From Nissolia schottii (taxonomy: Eukaryota > Streptophyta > Magnoliopsida > Fabales > Fabaceae), in contig QANU01105209.1 in assembly GCA_003254905.1 (NCBI GenBank), positions 1 through 64,000 of the forward strand: DNA of 64,000 nt. Direction: 5' to 3'. A model generated the notes under the pieces. That model was not told the origin of the DNA. It did not search any database and was given only the letters and a program-made list of their open reading frames with translations. This document shows, piece by piece, positions 1-10,337 of the stretch (its first letter is position 1; the number at the start of each line of letters is the position of its first letter). The position numbers and the translations under genes were made by a program.

Positions 1-62
1 CATTTTTAGTATACAATGTTTAATTATAGAATAATAAAATAGGGTACAAAGTACACCTATCA
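1..62 (-). mobile_element. LTR end, same family as the solo LTR at 2347-3774, inverted
   Basis: The first 62 bases are the reverse complement of the 5' end of the LTR at 2347. Both begin TGATAGGTG and share the run through the 'tgtaccctattttattatt' block and beyond, with only a few mismatches. The LTR terminus (TG on the minus strand) falls at position 62. The rest of this copy lies left of the window, so it cannot be said whether it is a solo LTR or one end of a full element. If it is an insertion, 63-67 (atggc) would be its target duplication. Confidence 0.8.
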
Positions 63-275
63 ATGGCATATGGTGGATTATGATTCATCATAGTTGAAAA
101 TTTTCAATCAGGGCATCCTCATAACACTAAAAGGAGGAGGGAAAGTAAAGACTACAAAAACTCAATTAAACCATATAGAAGATTCTATTCTACAAATGCC
201 ATTGCTGAAATTTATACCATGGAATTGTTTGACATGTCACTGCCTTATACACCTTGGATGAGCTTACCATAAGAT

Positions 276-1740
276 ATGGAACCTGATATGGCACTGTTGT
301 TACAACAGTATAAGCAAGTCTTTGAGCAACCTACAGGGCTACCTCCTTCTAGAGAATTAGATCATGCAATTCCTTTAGCTAAAGGGTCAGAACCTGTAAA
401 GGTAAGACCATGTAGATATCCTTATAGCCAAAAGGAGAAAATAGAAACAATGATGCAACAAATGTTGGAAGAGGGCATTATTTTGCCAAGCAGGAGTCCT
501 ATTTCATCTCCTGTAATTTTGGTTAAGAAAAAGGGTGGCATATGGCGCTTTTGCACTGATTATAGAGCTCTAAATGCTATTATTATCAAGGATTCATTTC
601 CAATTCCCATAGAAGATGAGCTGATTGATGAATTATATGGAGCTTCCTTCTTTTCAAAGCTAGACTTAAGATTAGGTTATCACCAAATTCTAGTTAATCC
701 TAAAGATAGATACAAGACTGCATTTAGAACCCATCATGGTCATTATGAATGGCTAGTAATGCCATTTGGGTTAACTAATGCTCCAACAACATTCCATAAC
801 CTCATGAATGACATATTCAAGAGGAAATTTGTATTGGTGTTCTTTGATGATATCCTTGTATATAGCGGAGATTGGAAAACACACTTATCACACCCAGAAA
901 CTGTCCTCAAGATATTGCATAAAGAGAATGTTTGCTAAGTTGTCTAAATGCTCTTTTAGAGCTAGAGAGATAGATTATCTTGGTCATGTCATTAATGGAT
1001 CAGGAGTTGCAATGGATAAGATTAAAGTAGAAGTTGTCCAAGCTTGGCACAAACCAACAAATCTTAAGCAGCTATGAGGGTTCTTAGGCCTCAGAGGATA
1101 TTACAAGAGGTTCATTAAAGGCTATGCTTCAATAGCACCCCTTTTAACATACCTATTAAAGAAGAATACATTTTGTTGGCATGAGAAAGCTGAAAAGGCA
1201 TTTATAGAATTAAAGGATGTTGTCACTAGAGCACAAGATTTAACACTCCCTAATTTTCAGTTACCATTTACCTTGGAGATTGATGCATCAGGGAATAGAG
1301 TGGGAGCATTTCTAAGCCAAAATGGTAATCTCATAGCTTACTTATCTAAGAAACTCTCTAAGAAACTCTCTCCAAGGATGCAAAAGCAATTTGCCTATAC
1401 TAGAGAATTATGTGCCATTACTGAAGCTATGGGGAAATTCAGACACTACTTAGTTGGTGCCAAGTTTGTCATCAAAACAGATCAAAAAAGCCTGAAGTCA
1501 CTGTTGAATCAGGCACTGCAGATAGTAGAACAGCAACAATGGTTGTATAAGTTCATTGGCTATGACTATGAAATACAATATAAACCAGGGGATGAAAATA
1601 TAGCAGTAGACTCCTTATCTAAAAGCTTAATGATGGCTTGGTCAGAGAGTGATGTAGATTGGTTGCAGAGGATCAACACTGGAAGGAGATATACAAGCAA
1701 TGCATACTGCATAATCAAAATGATAAGCAATTTTCAGTAA
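276..1740 (+). pseudogene. Ty3/gypsy reverse transcriptase and RNase H, broken
   Basis: Residues from 276 give a classic gypsy reverse transcriptase: 'GLPPSRELDH' at the start, 'FSKLDLRLGYHQI', 'MPFGLTNAPTTF' and the catalytic box 'FFDDILVYS' near 841-870. The frame shifts near 925-935 and continues in another frame ('LSKCSF', 'YLGHVI') to an in-frame stop at about 1075. Past that stop 'GFLGLRGYYKRF' marks the connection domain, and 'EIDASGN' at 1275 opens the RNase H domain, which runs to about 1660 ('YKPGDEN'). The enzyme would copy element RNA to DNA in cytoplasmic particles. With at least one frameshift and one stop this copy cannot encode a working product. Confidence 0.9.
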
Positions 1741-1799
1741 AAAAATGGCCTTTTGGTGTGGAAAAGAGGATAGTCATCCCTAACAATGATGCATTGTTC

Positions 1800-2346
1800 A
1801 GGGAAATTTTGTAAGAGTACCACAACTCTCTAGTAGGAGGGCATGTTGGAGTGGCTAAAACAACAAAGAGGATTAGTGCTCAGCTCTATTGGCCAAGGAT
1901 GCAACAAACAATAAAAGATTACATTCAATCTTGTGCAGTTTGTCAACAAGCAAAAATTGAAAACTTAAATCCAGCAAAGTTGCTACAGCCACTACCAATT
2001 CTAGAATAAGTTTGGGAGGACAAATGCATGGATTTTATAACAGGACTACCACCAACCAATAACTACACTGTTATCATGGTATTCATTGATAGACTTTCTA
2101 AATTTGCACATTTCATACCTCTCTATGCTAACTATAATAGTAAGACAGTAGCAGAAGCATTTGTCACCAACATTGTGAAAATACATGGCATTCCTAAATC
2201 TATAGTGTCCGATAGAGACGCGACTTTCATCAGTAAATTTTGGCAAAATCTCTTTAAATTGCAAGGAACCACTTTATCAATGAGTTCAGCCTATCATCCA
2301 CAAACAGATAGCCAAAGCGAGGTACTCAATAAGACACTTGAAATAT
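1800..2346 (+). pseudogene. Ty3/gypsy integrase, 5' part, interrupted by solo LTR
   Basis: A zinc-binding HHCC-type region is visible at about 1825-1960 ('GGHVGV', 'CAVCQQAK'). It is followed by the catalytic core: 'MDFITGLPP' at 2028, 'SDRDATFISKFW' near 2205, and the conserved Glu in 'HPQTDSQSEV' near 2300. These carry the D,D,E residues of retroviral-type integrases. In-frame stops lie near 1813 and 2008. The frame then runs into the LTR at 2347 and ends there. The remaining part resumes at 3780. Confidence 0.88.
2342..2346. repeat. Target site duplication AATAT, left copy
   Basis: AATAT directly precedes the TG that starts the solo LTR and is repeated directly after its terminal CA at 3775-3779. 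A 5-bp duplication is the expected footprint of LTR retrotransposon integration. Confidence 0.9.
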
Positions 2347-3774
2347 TGATAGGTGGAGTTTGTACCCTATTTTATTATTCTATAATTGAACATTGTATAC
2401 TAAAAATGTGTGATTTTAATGCTTAATTAATATGTTTTGCACATTATCCTCTTTTGTGAGAAATTGAGAAAAATGCAATTTTAAGCACTACTTTATCTTA
2501 GAATTTAATGTGTAGATTTCTTTTGTTCTTTTTTAGTTTTCTATTTTTATTGCAGAAAATAAATTGTCAAGAGGATCATTGAGGATTTGAAAGAGATTTG
2601 ATAAGATATAAATTTTGAAGAAGAGATTTGAAGAGAAGATTGAGACCAATAAATTCAAGATTAAATTCAAATTCAAAAAGATTTGGTCAAAGATTTGCTN
2701 CTCTTAGCTTTAATTGGAGATTTCAATCACTTCAATTCGATATCTGTAGTGGAAGTTATCGTGATTTTACTGACTGCTGCGCTGAAAGTGCGGGATTTAC
2801 CCCCACTTTAGGCCAATCCTCTACAAATAGATATCCTCTCTCAACAACTTGGAAAGAACTTCATACTTAGCCTCCACTTTTATTTTTTGCACTTTTCCTT
2901 TTATTTTATTGCGCTTTAGGTTTATGTTAGTAGCGCTTAGTGCTTAGTTATTCAAGGATTGTTAGAGCGCTCGCATTGACAACGGAAACTCCCAATTATT
3001 TTGCAAATTCCTTCCGTTATTGATTTCAGGTTTTGTTATTTTAATTTTCCGTTATTTTCTACTCTCTTCTTGTCTTTATTTATTATGAGTTTTTATCCTC
3101 CACCCATGGAGGAGTAGTTTCTTAATATCTTGCATGTGGTAACTCTAGATTAGGATTAATTCGAGGTTTTGTGCTTAATGTTTATTCATGATTTGTTCCA
3201 CCCCTAATTAGTAATATAGCGATCGCATGTTGTTGGTTAGGGTTAATTCTAGGTTGATAGATCTTGACGATTGTAGGATTTATTGATTTAGGATTTGGGA
3301 ACTCTTTGGGGGAGTTAATTAGATTTAAGTAGGTTGTGCAATTGGAACATAATTGATATAGGTTTTGAATGCTGAGATCTTAGTTTTAATTCCTAAATTA
3401 ATAAATGCTTAGGGGATTGACGATCGTAGTCTCTTAAGTGAATTGCGTATTAGTTAGAGATTTCAACTAATAAACAACATCCCCTTATGAATAATTAATT
3501 AGGAATCAATGACAATTAATCCTTGATCTAGAAACACCGTATGCAGGATATTGCTTTTTTTTTTTTATCATTGTTAACTTACTTTTATTTTGCTTTCTTT
3601 TTATTATTATTCATCAATCCAAACCCCTATTTTTAATTGCAGTTTTAATTGGTTCTAATTGTTTCCTTAGAGACGACTTAGGTTAGCCCCTGTACTACGT
3701 TTTTGGGGTTTTCTTAGTTTTATAAATTATTATTTGATCGCACACTGAAATTAACGACGTTTTGGTGTGTGTCA
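2347..3774 (+). mobile_element. Solo LTR (1,428 bp) nested in the Ty3/gypsy integrase
   Basis: The block begins TGATAGGTGG and ends GTGTGTCA, flanked by the direct repeat AATAT. Removing it and one AATAT copy brings the two halves of the integrase into the same frame, which is strong evidence for exact borders. There is no coding capacity and no second LTR, so it is best read as a solo LTR left by recombination between the two LTRs of a longer element. A single unresolved base is present at 2700. A related LTR end is at 1-62. Confidence 0.9.
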
Positions 3775-3779
3775 AATAT
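3775..3779. repeat. Target site duplication AATAT, right copy
   Basis: Right copy of the 5-bp direct repeat that brackets the solo LTR at 2347-3774. Confidence 0.9.
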
Positions 3780-4685
3780 ATCTCAGATGTTTTTGCTACC
3801 AAAACCCCAACCTACGGTGTAGGCTGCTACCTTGGGCAAAATATTGGCACAACACATCCTGGCATAATAGTATTGGCATGTCTCCATTCAAGGCTTTATT
3901 TGGAAGATAAGCTCCAAAGATAATCAAACAGCAGGACATTAATTTTGAGGACAATACAACTCAAGAAATGATAGAGCAAAGAGACAGAATTCTAAATCAG
4001 TTGCAGGCAAATATGAAGAGAGCTCAACAATACATGAAACATCAAGGTGATAAGAACAAGATGGATATACAACTAGACGTGGGAGATATAGTTCTAGTGA
4101 TGATGCATCCTTATAGACAAAATTCTCTAGCACTCAGGAAAAACCAAAAGTTGGGACTGCGATTTTTTGGTCCCTTTAAAATCATAGAAAAGCTCAGCCC
4201 TGTTGCATACAAGCTGGATCTTCCCCCCCATGCCAAGATTCATCGAGTTTTCCATATTTCCCTACTAAAAAGGTTTAAGGGACAATGCTCTCATCCTTAT
4301 CTTCCCCTTCCATTGACATCTACAGAATAAGGTTTACAATTGAAGCCAAAAACAGTACTAGTATCACGAATCCTCATTCAAGGACAGAAGCAAGTACCTT
4401 AGTACTGGTACATTGGTAAGGCCTCTCAGAGAAAAATGACTAATGGGAAGATCTAGAGCAATTCAAGAGTACCTACTAGGATTTAACCTTGAGGATAAGG
4501 TTACTGTTAAAGGGGAAGGTATTGTAACAGGGGTGGACCACATGGAAGACGGTGCATCGGATGGGAACCTGCAAGAAGTTTGTTACAAAGCCAACAATGT
4601 GGCTGAGCAAGCAGGAATGGGGGGGACCAAGAAAAGTTGCAGAAAGAGAATAACAAATATGAGGCTGAAGGACTTTGTGTGGTAA
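3780..4685 (+). pseudogene. Ty3/gypsy integrase C-terminal part and chromodomain-like tail
   Basis: The reading frame of the integrase resumes right after the AATAT copy with the family motif 'YLRCF' spanning the joint. It continues through 'WAKYWHNTSWH' and 'SPFKALFGR' to a stop near 3910. From 3968 a 120-codon frame gives the basic C-terminal domain ('DVGDIVLVMMHPYRQ', 'FFGPFKIIEKL', 'VFHISLLKRFKG'), then stops at 4328. Further downstream, in shifted frames, a degenerate chromodomain-like stretch and 'FNLEDKV' (about 4480) can be followed. Chromodomains in these elements steer integration towards chromatin marks; this one is too damaged to function. Confidence 0.82.
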
Positions 4686-4699
4686 GATTTGTGTGGTAA

Positions 4700-5030
4700 C
4701 TAATTTCCCTATTCTCTTATCTGAAATTTTTACCTCATCTCAACTTCTTTTCTTTTTACTTCATTTTCTCTAACTCTGTGAATCACCTTCTTTTCTCAGG
4801 TTCTTCAGGTACTTCTAAGAAAGGTGAATGATCCACTGCTCATCCTGCATTATTCATTCCTCTATTACTGTTCCATTGAATTTTTGTTGATTGTAGTGTT
4901 GCTGTACTGTGAACCACGTTAATGGCACTATGAAGTGGTTAATCACAATTCATAATTTTCTGTTATTGTATGATCACTCGTTTCAGAGTATGTCTCTCCT
5001 AACAAAGCCTTTTTTCTATACACATTATCA
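4700..5030. other. Non-coding DNA downstream of the Ty3 element
   Basis: AT-rich sequence with no open frame of interest. It may contain the 3' LTR of the Ty3/gypsy element, but with no 5' LTR in the window there is nothing to compare it to, so no border can be set. Confidence 0.4.
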
Positions 5031-5097
5031 AGAATCGAATCCCTGATCAAATACTTAAGAAACTTAATCATCTACCAACTGTGCTAGATTTTGTTAG
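5030..5097 (-). mobile_element. tRNA-derived SINE-like fragment
   Basis: On the minus strand the sequence reads an A-box-like TAGCACAGTTGG about 50 bases before a B-box-like GGGATTCGATTC, the internal RNA polymerase III promoter arrangement of tRNA genes and SINEs. It does not fold as an intact tRNA that I can recognise, and no clean target duplication was found, so it is probably an old SINE fragment. Confidence 0.4.
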
Positions 5098-5165
5098 TTT
5101 GGCATATGTCATATTGAAATAGAGTTAATTAACGAGGAACAATGCCATATATAAGCTGGCCTTTT

Positions 5166-5345
5166 TTTAGGGTTTTACTCTAGTATTCCATAAAATTTAA
5201 GGGTATCGATATCATAACATCTAAGATTTCGTCACGTATTTCACTAACTCAAATTGTTTATTGTTTTAATTTTTTTATTCAATCACAATTGTTTAAATAC
5301 AATGAGGTATTGATACCTTCATAAAAAAATTTGGATTAAAAAAAA
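5166..5345 (+). repeat. Dispersed repeat, copy 1 of 2 in window
   Basis: About 180 bp matching 31503-31690 in the same orientation, by eye around three quarters identical. Shared landmarks are 'ccataaaatttaa', 'ggtatcgata', 'cactaactcaaatt' and 'caaatacaat..aggtat'-type blocks. Not coding. Identity of the parent element is unknown. Confidence 0.7.
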
Positions 5346-5433
5346 ACCTTTTCTTTAAAAAAAAAAGTTTCTCAAAATTTCATTTTTGCACAGCGGAATG
5401 TAAGGTTCACAGAACTCATCACCTTACAACAGA

Positions 5434-5614
5434 AAATAAATGGACCAAGATTCTCTACTTTTCAAAATGAAAAGTAGAGTGTAATGTTCTCAATCCCATC
5501 ATCACTCATCATATTTATCTCATCTCATCTTGCATTCTCTAATGAATGATAAGATTGTGAACATTGCCCTCTACTTTTCATTTTAAAAAGTAGAGGATCT
5601 TGATCCAAAATAAA
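5434..5614. mobile_element. Small MITE with ~55-bp inverted ends and AAATAAA duplications
   Basis: The element is 5441-5607, bracketed by AAATAAA at 5434-5440 and 5608-5614. Its first ~55 bases (tggaccaagattctctac...) are a close inverted copy of its last ~55 (...gtagaggatcttgatcca). Each arm also contains its own small palindrome around 'cttttcaaaatgaaaag' or its equivalent, so the DNA can fold in two ways. No coding capacity. The superfamily is unclear; the duplication could be 7 bp or slightly longer. Confidence 0.75.
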
Positions 5615-5850
5615 TTATAAATCCTTTTCAATCCACGCATGCCATTTAAAGTAAACCATTATATATAATAATAAAAAATTTGGCAGCGTATAAATAACTG
5701 AGCACTCATGTGTATTGTTTACCAATATCAGGTATAATATTTCTTTCAAGAACTACATCATTCGCGATACAATTGAAAATATTAACGTGTAAGCAAAAAA
5801 AAAAAATGTAATCAATTAATGTCTAAAATAAAGTCAATATTTTAATCATT

Positions 5851-6598
5851 CTCTTAACCATAGTTATCAAAATCGCTTGTTAACTCGTAAAATCGTACGA
5901 GTTTATGAGTTTAGGTAGTAAAATCGAGCTAACTCGCATGTAAACTCGTTTCTGGGTAAAATTGGGTAAACTCACATAAAATCGCGAGTTTACTGCCGAT
6001 TTTACGAGTTTACCACACAGGCAGGGTTTTTTTTTTTTTAGGGACAAAACAATTTTGATATTGTTTTGCATATTTATGAGTTTTTAGATTTAGGTCATTT
6101 AAGTATTTTAGAGTTATCATTTACAGTTGCGCCTACAATCGTGCTCCGTTGTGCTCCTCCATCGTGCTCCGTCGTTGCTTGTGCTCCGTCGCTAATCCAT
6201 CGTATGTATTTCATCCTTTGCTCAGGGATCTTTCCCAGCAGGGTGCGTGACCTCTGCATTGCTATTTGTGCTTTAGTGTTCTAGATTGAAGACATCATCG
6301 TCACAAACTCGCTTCTTGTGATGTTCAGTAGTCAATACTATGTATTATGTTATATGTATTATGTATGAATTGAACTTAGAACTCATATATTTCATCTTTA
6401 TTTGTGCTTTGTTATGGAGGTAAATGTATTTATGAATTTCAAGTTTTATTAAATATATTTTTGTAGCATAATAATTTTTTAAAATATTTTTTTAATATTT
6501 TTTTAATAATAGGTAAACTCGTACGAGTTTATGATCTGAGTTTACGGAGGCTCCACGAGTTTAATTAACCTCGCGAGTTTGATAACCATGCTCTTAAC
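5851..6598. mobile_element. Non-autonomous hAT-type element, 732 bp, 8-bp target duplication
   Basis: The element spans 5859-6590. It starts CATAGTTATCAAAATCGC and ends GCGAGTTTGATAACCATG, so its terminal inverted repeats match at 16 of 18 positions. CTCTTAAC is found directly on both sides (5851-5858 and 6591-6598). An 8-bp duplication with short inverted ends beginning CA is the signature of the hAT superfamily. Subterminal regions are full of short 'actcgt/acgagttta' motifs in both orientations, typical of transposase-binding regions. No transposase is encoded. Confidence 0.88.
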
Positions 6599-6599
6599 T

Positions 6600-8030
6600 A
6601 TTAAATATTAAAAAAAAATAGATGCAATGAATGTTTAAAAATCTTAAAAAATAATTAATTATTAATTCATTATAGTTAAGATGATGATTAAAAGGATAAG
6701 TCATGAGAAAATAATTTGTCATAAAAAAAACGGAAGAAGTTGAGGTTGGCGGGTGCATGTTCTCGTGAAGAAATGTGCAAGAGTGATTCTCAGACATGGA
6801 TAGAAGTGGCTACCTCTTTGATTGACCAATTGATGAAATTACTGCCATTAATTAAAAGTTAAAATTCGAAGTCCAACTCCTATTGATCGGTCAACTCATG
6901 AATATTTTTTCCTTCCAATTCCTTATACCATGTTTCCTCCGCCAATTTTTGTTTTCATTTTCTAAATAAAAGTTTATTTTATTAGATTAAAATAATATTA
7001 AATGTATTTTTTATATTTATATTTTTTATTTCTCATAATGCTTAATAATTGTAATACTTATTATTTAAGATTAATTTTGTTTATGCACTTTATATTTTTT
7101 TTATCATTATCAATTAAATGATTTATTAAACTATATATTTTTTTAAAAAATATCAAAAAAATGAAGGGAGCAAGTGTAACGGACCTAAGTAAATAAAGAC
7201 CAAAATCAAGAATTAATTTAATTAGGGAGCCCAAACTTATTATAAATAGGGAAATAGGAAAATTAGATGGGTATAAAAATTGTCATTTGGTTAATCTTAC
7301 CTCTCTCTCTAGGATTTCTTCTCTTTTAGTTCATCTCCTTCTTTAGAAAGAAGCACTATCCCAATCCTTTTCCTTGTAATTCATCCAGAAAATACAAAAA
7401 ATACCACAAATATTTCATTAATCTCTACAATTCAACTATATACAATTTTACTAACTTTCCTACAAAATTAAAGAAATTGTTATATTCCCTGTTAGTTTTA
7501 AAGTTAAAACAAACTAGAACGCACGAGATGTACCGGCCCGATGCAGCTAACTGGCAAGTGAACTTGTCGACTTTTCGATAATTTATTTGGATTTTGTTAC
7601 GGAAAGGCCCTAGCCATATACTGCAGTTATTTTCTACTGACTACTCATTACTGCTGGTATTTATTTGTAAATTGACCAACTGTATATGTTAATAGAACTC
7701 AATTATTACATTTATACTATTAATTATTTTCATAATTATTATAATAGCCTAAATGATAAATACAGAACAGGGAAAATAAATTTGAAGATAATATAAAATT
7801 TTATTAACGAGGGTCCAAAAATACTTGCTAAGGAGCATAAATCATAATATAATTGTAAACAACGTGCTCTGAATAACGTGAAATATATCGAAATAAATCT
7901 CGCCAAAGAAAGAATAGCAACCCATTAATTGAGGACTGAGCAAATTTGGTAAGAAAATCAAAGTTGGATGATTAACAGGCGGCAAACATAGATTCTGTAG
8001 CTTTTGTGGGGGCACGCACCCAGTTACAAC
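6600..8030. other. Intergenic AT-rich DNA, possible LTR fragment at 7190-7490
   Basis: No gene is visible. Between about 7190 and 7490 there is a TATA-like box (ttataaataggg near 7240), a pyrimidine-rich stretch and an 'aattcatccagaaaatac' tail. This is the kind of layout seen in a plant LTR (U3-R-U5), but no second copy or target duplication supports it. Confidence 0.3.
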
Positions 8031-8033
8031 ATT

Positions 8034-8200
8034 TTAGAGAATAGATTCTCTTGTTAAATATGATTATATAATAAAAAATATAAATATTTTAAATAATTAA
8101 AATATTTTTAAAATTAACAAGATTTAATTTAAATATTTATGTATTTTTTTATCACATAACTAAATATAATCATATTTAATATGAGAATATTCATTTTCCT
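8034..8200. repeat. Possible MITE with ~35-bp inverted ends
   Basis: The stretch near 8034-8075 (gagaatagattctc...ttaaatatgattat) is an imperfect inverted copy of 8160-8200 (ataatcatatttaat...gagaatattcattttc). The interior is almost pure A/T. No clear target duplication was found. Confidence 0.45.
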
Positions 8201-8829
8201 TTTAAATGAGTATTTGGATTTTTAATTTCTTCCCTATTTTGTTGGTAAACAGCTCTTCTCTGTGTTTGTGACGGTGGAAAGAGAAAAATAACAACAGATA
8301 AATTTTTTTTATTTTATCTAAATATATTTTTATACGTCCTAATTTTCTTGGTAGCAGGTAATTTTTTTTTTTTNGATTAAAACAGCCAACAATTTTTTCA
8401 GGCAAAAAAATACACATTGCCTTAATGAATTCTAATCGACATTTGACACTGCTTGACGACGTGAACATGTTATTTAGATGTCATCCGCTAAATGGTTAGA
8501 GGAGTATTATAATCAAGTTTGCTTGCCCAACCATATTATCGTTTAGCAGTTAGTAGCATAAACCCCAATTTGATGCAATGTACATGAAAGGATGATTGCC
8601 AAACTCATTAGATTTGACCTTACAACAAACCCTGTTTTTGCTTCTTTGCCATCTGTCAAGTACAGTTTATTGATTATAATTTCTTCATCTGTGCGTCCAT
8701 GTGTGTCCGTGATCCATTGCATTGTATATCGTGTGTTATTCACCAAAAAAGTGTGACAAATTTCCTTCCAGGTCACGAAATACCAGTGGGCCATGGGATT
8801 GATTGGAGAGATGAGGATGACAAACGACG

Positions 8830-9212
8830 GTGGGTGCTTAAATATTTCATAAGATAAATATTTTATATTATTTAATTTATTTATTTTTATAATTTTTAAA
8901 ATTAAATTTATCAAATTTTATCATTATTTCATGTTTTATATAATTGTAATAAATATTTTATTAGTCAAATTATTAAAAGAATTAATTTATAAGAAGTTTT
9001 GAAATTTATGGACCATTTGAGTTTACGATGCATTTCTCTACAAATATTGTATTAAAAAATATTAATTTATCACATTAAATCATATAATCTATTAATATGT
9101 CATATTAGATCATGAAATGATAATAAAATTTGGTGAATTTAATTATAAAAATTATAAAAAATAGATAATTAAATAGTAAAGAATATTTACCTATAGAGTA
9201 TTTGAGAAATCA
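8830..9212. mobile_element. AT-rich MITE, copy 1 (related to 28685-28995)
   Basis: The left end (ggtgggtgcttaaatatttc) is an inverted match to the right end (gagtatttgagaaatcacc), and the inverted homology continues through the 'aaatatt...tatttaatt' blocks. The whole element is similar to 28685-28995, including the internal 'cacattaaatcatataat' and 'ataataaaattt' blocks. Non-coding, about 380 bp. Confidence 0.65.
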
Positions 9213-9229
9213 CCATTATATTATGTTCT

Positions 9230-10015
9230 TAAATAAGTAGATAATTTTAACTGCTATCTGCTTCACTGTCATCTAAAAATGTCCCTTAAATAAAAATAAA
9301 TGATTTTTTTTCTTTTACTATTTGAAAAATTATGTATACAATGATTTGATTTAATGACTATAAAAAAAAATTTATAATGTGAGTAAATAATTAAACTCAT
9401 AACTTATTTTGCTTTTAAATTTAAAAGTACTATCAAGTAGTAGAGGTAGCTCGAAGTTGTAACGTAACCATCGTATTAATGGAATATAATACAGTGTCTT
9501 AAATGGGAGTAGGTTCAAATTAAGACACCACCCTGAAGGAATGGATATTGTCATTACTTCTACTCTTGTGCATGTGGTTAGCAATAGTTGCAAAGTCGAA
9601 GGGAAAGGGACTAGCAGAAATTTTCTACTTCTACAAGAATAGAAAATTTATCAGATCTACTCACCTATAATTGAAGTTTTTAACATATTATACTCTTTGA
9701 TTTGATGAGATGTCACCGTAGGTATCATAAAACTTCTTAAGAGTTGAGTCAGAGTACGTAGCTGTGTGGGGCAAGGTTTCCATTTATTGGCACCAACCTG
9801 ATTCGTTACAGAATACAGCTATTATTATTGTATTTCCAACAACAATGTTAGGTTAGATCGCCAAAATCAGCCACAAAAGAGAGGCAAATCCAGCAAAGTA
9901 GGCAAATGCATTAGCATATCTTGACTGAGTGAGTCTGTGTGAGTGATCGTATAATTTACGAGAAACAATGTTTAACTCAACAATGGACAGTATTGACGTA
10001 ATGGTGGACTTTTCA
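9230..10015. other. Intergenic DNA without recognised features
   Basis: AT-rich, no convincing reading frame, RNA gene or repeat. Confidence 0.5.
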
Positions 10016-10074
10016 GTTTGATTCCTGAAAAAATGGCTTCGCCTAAAAGAAATTGTGATATCAATCGGAGATGT

Positions 10075-10195
10075 AAAAGAATTGTGATAGCATTTGAGAT
10101 TATAAATAAAGTTATGATTGTGATAACATTTGAGATTATAAATAAAGTTATGAGAGTATCTGTAATTATAAATAAAACTGTGATATTAACTAATG
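10075..10195 (+). repeat. 36-bp tandem repeat, about 3 copies
   Basis: A unit starting 'gtgataRcatttgagatt' recurs at 10084 and 10120, with a more diverged third copy from about 10154 ('gtaattataaataaaactgtgatatt'). The short frame across it has no protein-like features. Confidence 0.75.
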
Positions 10196-10337
10196 TTTAT
10201 AGTCTTAAGTATTGATATTATAATCTAATTTGTAACTTTAGTTCTTGTCACATTTCTATTTAATGAGACAAATCAATGAATACATAAATGATAAAAAATT
10301 GAATGATTAGTTTGACCTACAATAAAAAAAAAAAAAC

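Larger units (their letters stand above)
63..4700 (+). mobile_element. Decayed Ty3/gypsy (chromovirus-like) retrotransposon
   Basis: This is the pol region of a Ty3/gypsy element in the usual order: reverse transcriptase, RNase H, integrase and a C-terminal chromodomain-like tail. Gag, protease and both LTRs are not recognisable, so the outer limits are approximate. The coding frame is broken by stops and frameshifts and by a solo LTR inserted at 2347. The terminal segment after the integrase (about 4330-4560) resembles the degenerate chromodomain plus 'FNLEDKV' tail common in plant chromoviruses, which suggests a Reina/Tekay-type lineage; this lineage call is inference. Confidence 0.85.
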
